A stretch of 64,000 bases of DNA from Isochrysis galbana (taxonomy: Eukaryota > Haptophyta > Isochrysidales > Isochrysidaceae): contig CM030942.1 in NCBI GenBank assembly GCA_018136815.1, forward strand, positions 285,551-349,550. The letters are read 5' to 3'. Every line of letters begins with the position of its first letter. Position 1 is the first letter of the stretch. Positions 43,209 to 53,100 of this stretch are shown piece after piece. Made by a program: the position numbers and the translations under genes. The notes under the pieces are model-generated. The model was not told the DNA's origin and did not search any database. It was given only the letters and a program-made list of their open reading frames with translations.

Positions 43209-45450
43209 ATGGCGGTGGGAGGGGTGGGACTAGTATACGACGAACAGTTCGAGCTCCACGCGCCGCCGTCGTCCAAGGCGCACCAGCACATCGAGACCCC
43301 CGAGAGAGTGTCAGTCATCTACGAGGCGCTCGGAAAGGCCAAGCTGCTCTCAAGGATGGAGCGCGTGGCGGCGCGGCAGGTGACTCGCGCCGAGGCCCTC
43401 GCGTGCCACACAGCTGAGCACTGCGATGCGCTCGAGGCCCTCGCCGAGGCGCCGCCGCAGGTGTGCGGGGCGTGGTGCGGCACCACATCGGCCAATGCTG
43501 GAACAGCAGGTCCTGGAGGCGCCGCTGGATCTAGCAACTCGACACGCTTGGCCGGCTGGCTGCGCACAGGAATGGACATGTACCACAACGAGCACACCGC
43601 CCGCACCGTCCGCCTCGCTGCTGGTGGCGTGGTCGCCCTTACCGCGCGGGTCCTCGGCGGACAGATTTCTTCAGGCTTCGCTCTTGTCCGGCCGCCAGGC
43701 CACCATGCCTGCGAGGACAGGATGGCGGGTTTCTGCTTCCTCAATTCAGTGGCGATCGCGGCTCGGTACGCAGTGCGTCAGCACGCATTGTCGCGAGTTC
43801 TCATTGTCGACTGGGACGTGCATCACGGCGACGGCACGCAGGTGAGTGATCTTCCCAAGTGGTGAGCTGTGCGCTGGGTCTAGAGCGAGTTGGTGAGAGG
43901 GCGTGCTCGCAATCGCTGTGGTGGCCTTTGCACGAACATTGCCACGTGAAGCCCTCTCAGCTGGCTATATCGCATGTGATTGCCAGGCCATATTTGAGGA
44001 CGACCCGTCCGTTTTGTACATGTCGCTTCATCGCTTCGGACACAACTTCTTTCCGGGTACGGGCTCCGCCGATCAGGTGCGGCTTCCATGCAACAACCTT
44101 GGTGCGAACAGAGGCGCTCCCTAGTCATGCTTTGGCTGCGGGCTCGACTCGAAGGAGCGGTAATTTGAAGCCCCATACAACGCTTGCACCCACCTTGCAC
44201 ACCTTGCTTTCCGCACGTGTAGGTGGGCCTGCACGACGGGGCCGGGCGCACCGTTAATATCCCATGGCGGCGCGAGGGCATGGGAGACGCTGAATACCTG
44301 GCCGCCTTCGACTCGCTTCTCATGCCCATAGCCCGTGCATTCGACCCCCAACTTGTGCTTGTGTCGGCCGGTTTCGATGCTGCCTCCGGAGATCGCGTAG
44401 GTGGGATGGCGCTCACTACTGACGCATTCGCTGCGATGACGGCGCGGCTGAAGACGCTTGCCGGAGGACGGCTCGTGCTCGCCCTCGAAGGAGGATATCG
44501 ACCTGCATTGGCTGCCAAGGGTGTGACGGCATGTGCCCGTGTCTTGCTCGGGGATCCCTCGGTTGGCCCAGCCGCACGGCTACCGCCAACTGGGAGTAGT
44601 CCCAACTTCGAGGTGCTCGCTCGGTCCGCACACCGCGTGCTATTGGAGGTGCGGACGCCCCTAGAGGCTTGCGTGGCATGGGAATGCAGCTGTATCTAGC
44701 ATGATAATCTAGCTCATTCGTCGTACCACTCTCACTAAGCCGCGCTGTCCATCCACCAATCCAGTTTGCATCTCACAAGTTGCGACCCCCTCAAATCTGT
44801 AGGTCCTACGCGCACAGGCAGACCATTGGCCTTTGCTCAAGGGCACAGCCCTCTCACACCATCATACCTTGCCGCTGCGCCTGTCCGAGACTCCCTCTGA
44901 TTGCTCTGAAGTGCCTCGACTGTCAGAGACTGCCTCTGAAAGTGCTGAGGAGGAGAGTGCTGAGTCCGTCCACACCGCAAGTAAAGTAGCAACGCAGATA
45001 CGCGCAGATGCCAGCGCACGCAAGGGCGAGCGCCTGTCCCGGCCTGTCGAGCCGATGGCCCAACTAAAGGAAGAGGAGCCTGTGCCAGCCGCGTCAGCGC
45101 CGCCAAGCTTTCTTGACTGTTGTCGCGAGTGCCATCGTTGGCTGGACCGGTGTGAGTTCTCCGTTACCCAGCGCAAGAGAAAGAAGGCCGGGGAGCGCAC
45201 ATGCAAGGAATGTGCGACCATCACTTCTGGCCATGCTTCGGCGACAGCGAACAAGCAGCACGCGAACGACGGGGACGCCACCGCTCGAATGCCCGACTTG
45301 GGAAGGGGAATCAGCACTGGTGATGACTTGGGTGCAGAATCGATGAACACAGCGGCACGGTGCGGTGGGATGCTGCGTCTGGAGTGCATGAGCGCACTCG
45401 TCGAGATGACGGAGCTTGCGAACGGGATGTCCAAGTTTGTCTTCAAGTAA
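43209..45450 (+). CDS. Class II histone deacetylase with C-terminal Stc1-like zinc module
   Basis: Four exons, all phase 0: 43209-43841, 43987-44076, 44223-44648 and 44803-45450; 598 residues. The deacetylase domain (about 8-380) has the active-site set: RPPGHHACEDRMAGFCFLN, VDWDVHHGDGTQ, SLHRFGHNFFPG, VSAGFDAASGD and the catalytic Tyr of ALEGGY. It follows class II (HDA1/HDAC6/10) enzymes that remove acetyl groups from histone or other lysines with Zn2+. Exon 4 starts VLRAQADHWPLL, the expected end of the class II domain, which supports splicing at 44648 rather than reading on to a stop at 44697. The tail is Ser/Glu-rich, then carries CCRECHRWLDRCEFSVTQ with C-x2-C at about 490-493 and KECA giving C-x2-C at 517-520: the layout of an Stc1 domain. 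The leader sequence is CT-rich. Confidence 0.85.
45118..45225 (+). other. Stc1-like Cys4 zinc module within the HDAC gene
   Basis: The module encodes C-R-E-C, then about 10 residues, FS.TQ, a basic stretch (RKRKKAGERT) and C-K-E-C. This spacing resembles the N-terminal zinc module of fission yeast Stc1, which links Argonaute to the H3K9 methyltransferase complex. The match is by eye and the family contains little else to test. Confidence 0.5.
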
Positions 45451-46749
45451 TCGGGGAGCAAGTAGAAGCCCTGGGCCGTGAGCCATCGCTCTTTGTTGGC
45501 TTTATTAGGTTTGCGGGCACCAGAACCAAATTGAGACCGTAGGGATCAGCGTGATGCTGGAATTATGCGCCATAATCTATGGACAATGCACTCCATGTGA
45601 GCGAACATTCACCGCCAAGCACCATCCAAGAGGCGAGAGAAGGGGCATGATTCTTTTTCATTTGTCTCGCCGCTTAGGTTAGTTGCCCGGCTCACTGATT
45701 CTAGTGCCGAATATGCGTACATCTGCGGTGTGTGCAGTTGCGCACGCGTGGATGCTCGTGCATTGGCATAGCTATATTTTGTGCAGGCGATTCGCACAGG
45801 ACGAGCCCCCTGCTGGAAGGAAAACGCGGCAAACGCGTGTGCTGCATGCATCCTCATCCTGCCTTGCCCACTTTCGCCTTTTTCTCTATTAATTTTCAAC
45901 AAATTTTTATGGGTCGCGCCGCGGCAAAGGGACGGGACTAGCGCTCATTCAAGACAGGACTCCTTGCCGCGGCAAGCGCAAAGCACCCTTCCCTCCTCCC
46001 TCCTTATGCCACCAAGCTCTTCATAGGGGTAGGCCAGGATATCCCTCTTTTCCCACCCAAATATCTCTTGGAAATATCCCTGTTATATCCAAGCCACCTA
46101 CCCAAATATCTCAAAAATATCTCTGCATCCCGACTTATCCTGTAAACAGGTGCGGGACTTACCTATTTTTCGGTGAGCGGAGCTCTCGCTCCGCCCACCC
46201 CCTTCTCCGCGCTCTCTCCCCCCTCTCCTGCAGGCACGCGCGATGGCGCGCCTGCGGCAAGCCTGCAGCTGCCCCTGGCGACCCCTGGAGGCTCCTGGAG
46301 GCCAGCTCTGGGGGCTGGGGGCAGAGGAGGCTAGGGCTGGTAGGGCTGCCTAACGTTTACTTTAGGGCCCAACGTTCAGTTAGCGTTCGCCTAAAAACTC
46401 AAACATTGTTCATGTTCACTTGTGTTCAAGGCCAATCCTCAACGTTGTTCTTGTTCAGTGGTTCTCCTCACCTGTTCCTGTTATTCAGGCGGAGGCTCTT
46501 CGGCGGCTCGGCGGCGTATGCACGTATATACATATACTACTACGATTATACGTATGCGGGTACGCGTATCGCGTATGCTACATACATATCTCCTAACCCT
46601 AACCACCCCTAAGTAATTCGGGTTAGGGTTAGGGATTGGGGGCAACCCAAGAAGCAACCCAAAAAGTAGGTTAGAGGTTAGAGGTTAGAGGAGAGTTCTA
46701 ATAGTCGAAAAGATGTGTGGACCTTTTCAGTAAAAGGTGTGAACATTCT
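45451..46749. other. Intergenic, repeat-rich region up to the third gap
   Basis: No supported gene. Includes AT-word clusters (46030-46125), a partial relative of the 33.3/40.6 kb element (about 46250-46340), and telomere-like repeats at 46595-46690, which are listed separately. Confidence 0.4.
46590..46690. repeat. Interstitial telomere-like repeats in opposite orientations
   Basis: TCCTAACCCTAACC at about 46591-46604 is followed after about 15 bp by GGGTTAGGGTTAGGG (about 46620-46634), then by diverged units GTTAGAGGTTAGAGGTTAGAG at 46672-46692. The two clear arrays point toward each other, and the N gap begins 60 bp to the right. Confidence 0.7.
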
Positions 46750-46849
46750 NNNNNNNNNNNNNNNNNNNNNNNNNNNNNNNNNNNNNNNNNNNNNNNNNNN
46801 NNNNNNNNNNNNNNNNNNNNNNNNNNNNNNNNNNNNNNNNNNNNNNNNN
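46750..46849. other. Assembly gap (100 N)
   Basis: The gap lies between the telomere-like repeats and a (GA)n tract, both hard to assemble. Confidence 0.99.
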
Positions 46850-47454
46850 GGAGAGAGGGAGAGAGGAGAGAGAGAGAGGAGAGAGGGAGAGAGAGAGAGG
46901 GAGAGAGGGAGAGGAGGGAGAGGAGAGGAGAGAGGGAGGGGAGGAGGGAGAGAGGGAGAGAGGGAGAGAGGAGGCAGCGGGCCGCCCCGGGGGGGGGGGG
47001 GAGATCCGGTGGGAGATATTATACTTTCAAAGGGAAGCCCCCCCCCCCCCCCCCCCCCCCCCCAGAGAAGAGAGAAGAGAGACGCGCGGCGGGTCTCACT
47101 TCCTCGCGCTGCCGTCCTTTGCATCAGATGAGAAGAGAGCCATGTAAGATTAGTCTCGCAGGCTCCCACTCCCGTCCTCCCTCTCTGTGAGTTCTTCTCT
47201 TGAGTCCCCCTCCCTTTCTTCCTCCTCGCCTCCTCCTGCTCCTCCTCCTGCTTCTTCTTCTCCTTCTTCTCTCCCTTCTCTCCCTCCTCTCTTTCTCTCT
47301 CCCTCCCCCTCTCTCTCATACACACAAACACACATATACATACATAAACACAGATTCACACTTATATTCACATACTCTCCCTCTCTTCCTCTCTCTCTCT
47401 CTGCCCCTGCCTTCTCTCTCCCCCCTCGGCCTCTCCCCTCCGCCCCCTCCCGCG
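46850..47454. promoter_or_regulatory. (GA)n, poly-G/poly-C and CT-rich leader of the FTRV-CBS gene
   Basis: 46850-46975 is (GA)n. 46988-47001 is G only and 47038-47063 is C only. From 47165 to the ATG at 47455 the coding strand is CT-rich. Frames here are Arg/Glu or Ser/Pro low complexity. I read this as promoter or leader. Confidence 0.4.
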
Positions 47455-49175
47455 ATGCGCCGCCTGCTGCTGCTCTCCCTGGCCTCCCTCTCCTCCTCCT
47501 CGCGCGTAGCTCCACGCGCGAGCGTGCGGCTGTGCGCCTTCTCGGTGGGCGATGAGGTCAAGGTGCTCAGCGAAGCCACCTTCTTCCACGTGCCTAAGAA
47601 CAAGGCTGGCTTCGTGGCCAAAGGGCTGACGGGCGTGGTAGAGAGGGTATACCAGCCGGAGAAGGAGAAGCTCTCGCCGGTCCACCCCGTCGTAGTCAGC
47701 TTCAGTGAGCCCACAAAGTGGAAGGTGAAAACGAGCCACGAAGAGGGAGGGGAGGCGGCGGGGGAGAGGGGAGGAGGGAGGGAGGGAGACGAAGGAGATG
47801 GTTGGGAGCGGCCATGCAAGTGGAGGGAGGGAGCGGGAGAGAGTGGTGAGGAGGAGGGCCGTGCTTCCTTCCCACTGCTTCCTACGGCTCGTGCACCCAC
47901 GATCTCGCTTGCACAGAGCCGACCAAGTGGGGGAGCAACGGGTGAAAGTGTGAGGTGGGTATGGTGAGGTTAGCGAGTGTGCGGCTTTTTCCCTTGGATG
48001 GAAAAGGCGAGGGAGAGGAGGCTGCTGGCACATGATGGCACAACGCGTGGGCGATGGAGAAGAAGAGGGGCCCTTCCATCCTTAGATCACCAAGTGGTGT
48101 GGCGAGGAAGAGGGCCCCCGTGCGGAGGGTGGACTGGAAGGCTGGGGGGCGATGGGGGAGGGGTGCTGACCACGCGGGCCCTGGTATGCAGCTGCTCGGC
48201 CCCCGCCCCCCTTCCCCCTTCCTCTCTCACCGCTTTGTACCTATGCAGATGGGAGTGTCCACTGATGCCCTCATTGTGCGACGAAATGTAGGCCCACTTC
48301 GAATTCGAGGAACTCGCGTTGGCGTCGAGCGACGAGTCCAACGTGCGGATCCCCACTGTGCTGGCGAGCAAGGAGGTCGAGACATGCACATTGCGCGATG
48401 GCTCGCCATGCGATCAGGTGCACTTGCCGCGCCTCGGCGCTCGCCTCCCGCCGCCTTCTTTCTCCTCGTGCATCAGTCACGCCCGTTTGATTCGCACACA
48501 TAGCCGCGCCGCCCGCCTGGCACGTTGCGGATGCGCCTCCTATCGCGTGCCTGCCGCCCGCCAGGTGGGCGAGTTCATGACACCGATCGAGCGTGCTGTC
48601 GTGCTGTCGCCTGAGATGCCGATGCGCCAGGCAGCGGAGCTCCTAAACAAGAACTCTATCACTGGTGCACCCGTCGCTATCGACGGCAAGTTGGTCGGCG
48701 TGCTCACGCAGTTCGACTTCCTCTACCTCGAGAACAAGGCGGACGCGTCGCAGGTGCTTATAGCGCGCTGGTTTCTCCATGCACGCCGGTGGTCATGGCG
48801 GTTCACCTGTGCGGACGCTTGCCTCTCCGCTACACCGCGCGCCGCACCAGCCGCGTGAGCGCTCACGCTCTCCACCCCCTCAACCCTCAGCTTGAGTCGG
48901 GCAAGTGGCGAGATGCTGTCTCCAAGTCGCTCGCCGGTACTGTTGCAGGCGCCATGTCGCGCAATCCAGTGGCCGTCTCGCCGTCCTCCGACATGTCATC
49001 GGTGGCGGGGTTGATGGTCCGCCGTCGGTTTAACCATGTACCGGTGATCGACGACGCCGGGATAATTGTCGGGATTCTCACCTCGCCCGACGTCTTGAGG
49101 CACGTGCTACTGCGGCTTTCTGATGCCGAGAAAAGTGTCGATAAGGCCAAGGGCGAGGCGCCTGCTGCGGCGTAA
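47455..49175 (+). CDS. Ferredoxin:thioredoxin-reductase variable-chain domain fused to a CBS pair, plastid-targeted
   Basis: Four exons, all phase 0: 47455-47724, 48292-48417, 48565-48753 and 48891-49175; 289 residues. An N-terminal leader (MRRLLLLSLASLSSSSRVAP) precedes an SH3-like FTR variable-chain (FTRV) domain at about 29-101: FSVGDEVKVLSEATFFHVPK, GLTGVVERVY, VVVSFSEPTKWK-AHFEFEE. The last stretch crosses the first exon junction and agrees with the conserved FKAHF..DE end of FTRV, supporting that splice. Residues 133-195 form CBS1 (VGEFMTPIERAVVLSPEMPM, APVAIDGKLVGVLTQFDFLY) and about 208-275 CBS2 (GAMSRNPVAVSPSSDMSSVA, VPVIDDAGIIVGILTSPDVL). FTRV is the non-catalytic subunit of the thioredoxin reductase of plastids. 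CBS pairs bind adenine nucleotides, and plant CBSX proteins regulate plastid thioredoxins. The catalytic chain is not in the window. Confidence 0.82.
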
Positions 49176-50109
49176 TTGGGAGAAGAGCGCCCGCGGTCTA
49201 CCAGGGGCATGCGGGCGGGCTCTATCGCGGGCCACGCCGAGCGCAGTCGGGTGCGCATGTGGTTCGGCGCACGCAGGACATACCTCACGCGCCGGCTAGA
49301 GCTAGCAACCACCCTGCTTCTTGTGCAACGTTGGCCTCGGCCAGGACTTGAGGCATACGCGTGGGACGACGAGGCGCATATTGCTCACACGGCGTGGGGC
49401 GCGCCCTCAGGGCATCATGGACCACTTGGTGTGCAGATGCCGAGCACGGCGGTCCTTGCGGTCCAAGGCACGCGCTTCCAGCTATTTGCGTGCTACCGAC
49501 TGCTCACCTTAGTTGTGGTGGAGAGGTTTCTATTTATGGCCGAGCTTCACTCCTCTTCCGCTGTTGTCCGGGCTTTTCTGCATTGTGCAGCCGGACGGAC
49601 CGCTAGTGCAAAGCCTCATTCCCTATCCCGATGCTTCCACGTGAGCCCGCGAGAGGCCGCCTTTCTGTAGTCACTTTCTCCCTTCCTTCTACTCTACGTT
49701 TTGTCTTCCCGAATTGTCCGTTCAACTACGATCTGATCGCTTGGCGCTTGCCTCTAGCTAGAACTGGCTACCGGAGCATGTGCGCCTGCATGCACTAGTG
49801 GAGTTGCTGCTACTGCGTGCATGCGCCTGCATATTGCACATCACGCAGCACCCCTTTCGTTTGCCCTCGTTCCCATTCCTTCCGCCCATAACCCGACGTT
49901 ATTAATCGCTGCACTCGCTACAGCTAATAGCCCGGTCACTCACTCATTTTAACCACTATTTCCCACCTCCCCTGGGTGTCCAAGGATTCCTTAGGGTCCC
50001 CCCCTACCTGCCCCGCCAACTCCCTCCCCCCTCCGAACGACCCCCTCCCGCCCCACGAAGGGCAATGGCGTCGGTGAGGGACCCCCCTCCCTTCCCCCGC
50101 GTGTGGCTG
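49176..50109. other. Region downstream of the FTRV-CBS gene
   Basis: The frame following the stop stays open for 160 codons but has no family features; I treat it as 3' UTR or shadow. From 49700 onward the sequence is unremarkable, followed by C-rich stretches at 49980-50100. Confidence 0.35.
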
Positions 50110-50384
50110 TGGAAATCAAAGCCTCAGCTTGGATTGTAACGAGATGAACGAGATGTAACGAGATGGCCTGATGGCCCGACGACGAGATGAACGAGATGGC
50201 CTTGATGGCCCGACGAGATGAACGAGATGGCCCGAGGGCCTGACGAGATGAACGAGATTTTCGGGCAACGGAACTGGACGAGGAGTTTCCCCACTAAGCT
50301 TGGTCGTAATGCGGTGAAACCGTTTTCGAGACAAGCGGGAAACCGGGGCGGAAGGAACTGGCAAGGAAGCCGGCAGGAAGGCAG
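50110..50384 (+). repeat. Direct repeat, copy 1 (about 275 bp)
   Basis: Starts TGTGGAAATCAAAGCC and ends GGCAGGAAGGC. It is identical or nearly so to 50907-51184 apart from a 2-3 bp insertion in the second copy. The first half is itself made of short repeats (GACGAGATGAACGAGATGGC). Confidence 0.9.
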
Positions 50385-50570
50385 AGGAAATGTCTTGGCA
50401 AGGCGACGGAGGCAGGATTTTAACAGTAGGCGGAGTGCGGAATTTTAACGGTAGGAAGGCAGGAATTTTAACGGTAGGAAGGCAGGATTTTTAACGGTAG
50501 GGAGGCAGGATTTTAACTGTAGAAGAAGAGCGTGAAATTTAACTGTAGAAGAAGAGCGGAGAGGAGAAGG
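50385..50570 (+). repeat. Short tandem repeats between the direct repeats
   Basis: Units of GGCAGGATTTTAACGGTAGG type repeat about four times, followed by two AACTGTAGAAGAAGAGCG units. The repeats run from the end of direct repeat 1 to the tRNA-like block. Confidence 0.75.
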
Positions 50571-50574
50571 AGCG

Positions 50575-50675
50575 GGGCTCGAACTGCAGAGCGCTCCGTC
50601 CGGACTCGAACTCGCGACCCAGAGCAAAAGGTTGGTAGAGGCGGTGGGTTGAACCACTATGCCACGCGAGAATTT
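50575..50675 (-). other. tRNA-like sequence with A and B boxes (possible SINE head)
   Basis: On the minus strand TGGCATAGTGG fits the pol III A box and, about 45 bases later, GGTCGCGAGTTCGAGTCCGG contains the B-box core GTTCGAGTCC. A second B-box-like core (GTTCGAGCCC) follows. Pairing of acceptor and T stems is poor, so this is not an intact tRNA. A tRNA-derived SINE head or a decayed tRNA is likely. Confidence 0.4.
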
Positions 50676-50906
50676 ACGTAGCCATAGGGCCGATGGGAAG
50701 GGCTGAGAACCGCCCTATATACTCTAGGTTTTTTTCTTCTTTTTCACTCTTCTTCTTCTTTCTTCCTCTGTTCTTTTTTACTGTTTTACTGTTTTTCTTT
50801 ACTGTTATTTCTTTTTGCCTCTGAGACATCGCGAATGCGACACCCCCCGACTTAATCACGAGCGTTCTCGCGAGCCTTCTGCAAGCGGAATCCTTATGTC
50901 TCTAAA

Positions 50907-51184
50907 TTGTGGAAATCAAAGCCTCAGCTTGGATTGTCGTAACGAGATGAACGAGATGTAACGAGATGGCCTGATGGCCCGACGACGAGATGAACGAGAT
51001 GGCCTTGATGGCCCGACGAGATGAACGAGATGGCCCGAGGGCCTGACGAGATGAACGAGATTTTCGGGCAACGGAACTGGACGAGGAGTTTCCCCACTAA
51101 GCTTGGTCGTAATGCGGTGAAACCGTTTTCGAGACAAGCGGGAAACCGGGGCGGAAGGAACTGGCAAGGAAGCCGGCAGGAAGG
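50907..51184 (+). repeat. Direct repeat, copy 2 (about 278 bp)
   Basis: Second copy of 50110-50384, about 800 bp downstream in the same orientation. The low divergence suggests a recent event. The pair could be terminal repeats of a small LTR-like element or a segmental duplication. Confidence 0.9.
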
Positions 51185-51224
51185 CGAACGACGAAGAGAA
51201 GCCTAACGAGCGTCGATTCGCGAA

Positions 51225-51475
51225 TGCGACAACGAGGTCTGTCTGCCCTCGTTGTGCCGACCCCTCTGTCGCATGTCTGCGCGTTGCTGATTTGCTCTGG
51301 TGCCGACGTCTGACCGTCCGTCCCGGTGTGGTTAGTTTTCGCTCTGTTTGGTTTAGTTTGTGTGGTTCTGTTCCCTTAACTCTCTTGAGTCCATGCGTTG
51401 TAGTCCCTCGTGCCTACCTCGGGCCTAAGAAGTTCTCATTCTCATTCTCTCGCTTCCACTAGCTCGCTAGCTAGC
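51225..51475 (+). repeat. Dispersed repeat, inverted partner of 27.9-28.2 kb
   Basis: Matches the reverse complement of 27900-28175, including GTTTGGTTTAGTTTGTGTGG-type sequence. It lies about 40 bp right of direct repeat 2. Confidence 0.7.
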
Positions 51476-51548
51476 CTCGTCCCTACCCTCCGACGCCCCT
51501 CGTCGTAACTCGCCGACTTTCCGCCTACCTCATCGCTCGCTGCGTCCA

Positions 51549-51806
51549 ATGGCAGGCATGGTCAGACCCGACTCCTACTACGATTTGTCAGACATCTACC
51601 CGTCAACAGCAATCAACGAACCTTCTACGGCCGCGTCAGCTGCCGGCTCGGTCGAACGGCCCTCTGCCTACGAGCCTGTAGTCATCGCGTGTTCGACAAG
51701 GGGGCGACAAGCAGCGGACGGCGGCGTTCATTCGGGAGCCAGCGCGGCACCCCCGACCCCGACGGCCAAACAGAAGAAAAAGAGAAAAACGAAAGAGGGT
51801 TTTTGA
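51549..51806 (+). CDS. Small ORF (85 codons), doubtful
   Basis: Begins MAGMVRPDSYYDLSDIYPST and ends with a very basic tail (KQKKKRKTKEGF). Composition is plausible for a disordered protein but there is no family match, and the frame lies next to dispersed repeats. It may be a fragment of a transposon protein. Confidence 0.25.
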   Translation: MAGMVRPDSYYDLSDIYPSTAINEPSTAASAAGSVERPSAYEPVVIACSTRGRQAADGGVHSGASAAPPTPTAKQKKKRKTKEGF

Positions 51807-51807
51807 G

Positions 51808-51935
51808 AAGGTTTCACTCGGGTTTCACTCCGGGGTTTCACTTGCTCGACTACCGAGTAAAGCTGGGTGAAACCCGAGGAAAACAACGTTCTGCAAAAGG
51901 GAAACAGCGTTCTGTTGGCCGCGAGGGGTTTCACT
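51808..51935. repeat. GTTTCACTC/GAGTGAAAC motif cluster, left
   Basis: GGTTTCACTC and GGTTTCACTCC recur, followed by the inverted form GGGTGAAACCCGAG. The same words form a hairpin at 56350-56420, right of the Myb/SANT-like gene. Confidence 0.6.
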
Positions 51936-52179
51936 GCGCCGTAAGAGGCTCCCGCGGGAACGGGTGGACCGCGGGGGGGCGCGCCCTTCTCTCGCGCGAG
52001 ATGCGCGCCTCGCGCCCCCCCATGGAGCCCCCAGAGCTCCCCATGCCCTCTCGGCGCTCACCGCCCGCGCTCACGCCGCTCGAAGCCGCGAGAGCCGAGT
52101 TCACATGGCCTGTGCGCTTCTAGCGCGACGGCTCCGATCGCATGGGGCCGTCACAATGGAGCCCTTGGCAGTCGGAGCG

Positions 52180-52545
52180 CGCGCCGAGCTGAGGGCGAGC
52201 AGCGAGGGTGAGGATGGGAGGAGGGAAAGTGATGGGGAGCCGGAGGGGGAGGGTTGTCACGATGAGAGGGGAGGGGAGGGAGAGAGAGTGAGCAGCTTAG
52301 TAACAGCGATAGCGACATCGAGAGATCGAAGGAGAGGGAGAGGCAGAGCGATGAGGTGCGCGCGCGGAGCTGAGGGCGAGCGACGAGGATGAGGATGGGA
52401 GGAAGGAAAGTGAGGGTGAGGGGGAGCTGGAGGGGGAGGGTTGTCACAATGAGAGGGGAGGGGAGGGAGAGAGACTGAGCAGGTGAGCGATAGTGAGAAT
52501 GACATTGAGAGATCAAGGGAGAGGGAGAGGCAGAGCAATGGTGAG
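52180..52545 (+). repeat. Tandem duplication of about 180 bp, two copies
   Basis: Two G-rich units follow each other (about 52186-52360 and 52370-52545). Both contain GCTGAGGGCGAGC, GAGGGGGAGGGTTGTCAC and GAGAGATC(A)AGG. ORFs across are Ser/Leu/Pro low complexity. Confidence 0.75.
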
Positions 52546-53100
52546 AGGGAGAGGAACAACCCAAGACCCCTTTCTAGCAGATGGCTTAGTCTTTGTTGCA
52601 CTGCATGTGGGTGGTAGTGTTCCTTAGCATCTGGACAATGTGGAGTGTGTGTTCTATTGTTCCACTGTGCTTGGAAAATTGGGAAATCAATAAATGCATC
52701 CTCTCAAGCATAGGGACCGAAATGTCCTTAAACTACCACAGGATGCATGATGCGTTACGTGTAACTCTCTTTATGAGAGACCGTGCCTTGCATTCCTGTG
52801 AGTTACCATCACCCACGGTCTTGAGGGGTGGGGTAGCCTTGCACAAGATCCAACCTCATGATGCGTAACGTGTAACTCCCTCTGGGAGACCGTGCCTTGA
52901 GTGTTGTGACCAAGGCTACCCACTCACCCTTCTTTTTCTCAATTGTTCCTCAAGCGCCCTCCTCAGCCCAGCCTCACAAGCAGCATGCATGCCCCCCCAA
53001 GCTATATGGGGGGGGGGGGGGGGGCACCTGCCACTGCAAAAGACAAGTTTCACTGGCTCAGATGGAGAGCGAGATGATGGGTTAGCCCCTGGTGGGCTCC
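52546..53100. other. Non-coding stretch with a repeated TGATGCGT word
   Basis: GATGCGTTACGTGTAACTC with GAGACCGTGCCTTG occurs near 52749-52792 and, slightly changed, near 52859-52899. No gene supported. A G run lies at 53009-53023. Confidence 0.45.

Noticed and set aside
44649..44699. HDAC ending at the stop near 44697
   Set aside because: Reading through a good GT donor gives a non-family C-terminus, whereas splicing to 44803 gives the expected class II ending; the unspliced form may exist but is not preferred.
49176..49670. Open frame downstream of FTRV-CBS
   Set aside because: No leader, no family features and continuous with the 3' side of a finished gene; treated as UTR.
50110..51184. 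CRISPR-like array in the GAGATGAACGAGATGG repeats
   Set aside because: Units are of varying length with no spacers; in a eukaryotic context they are tandem repeats within a larger direct repeat.
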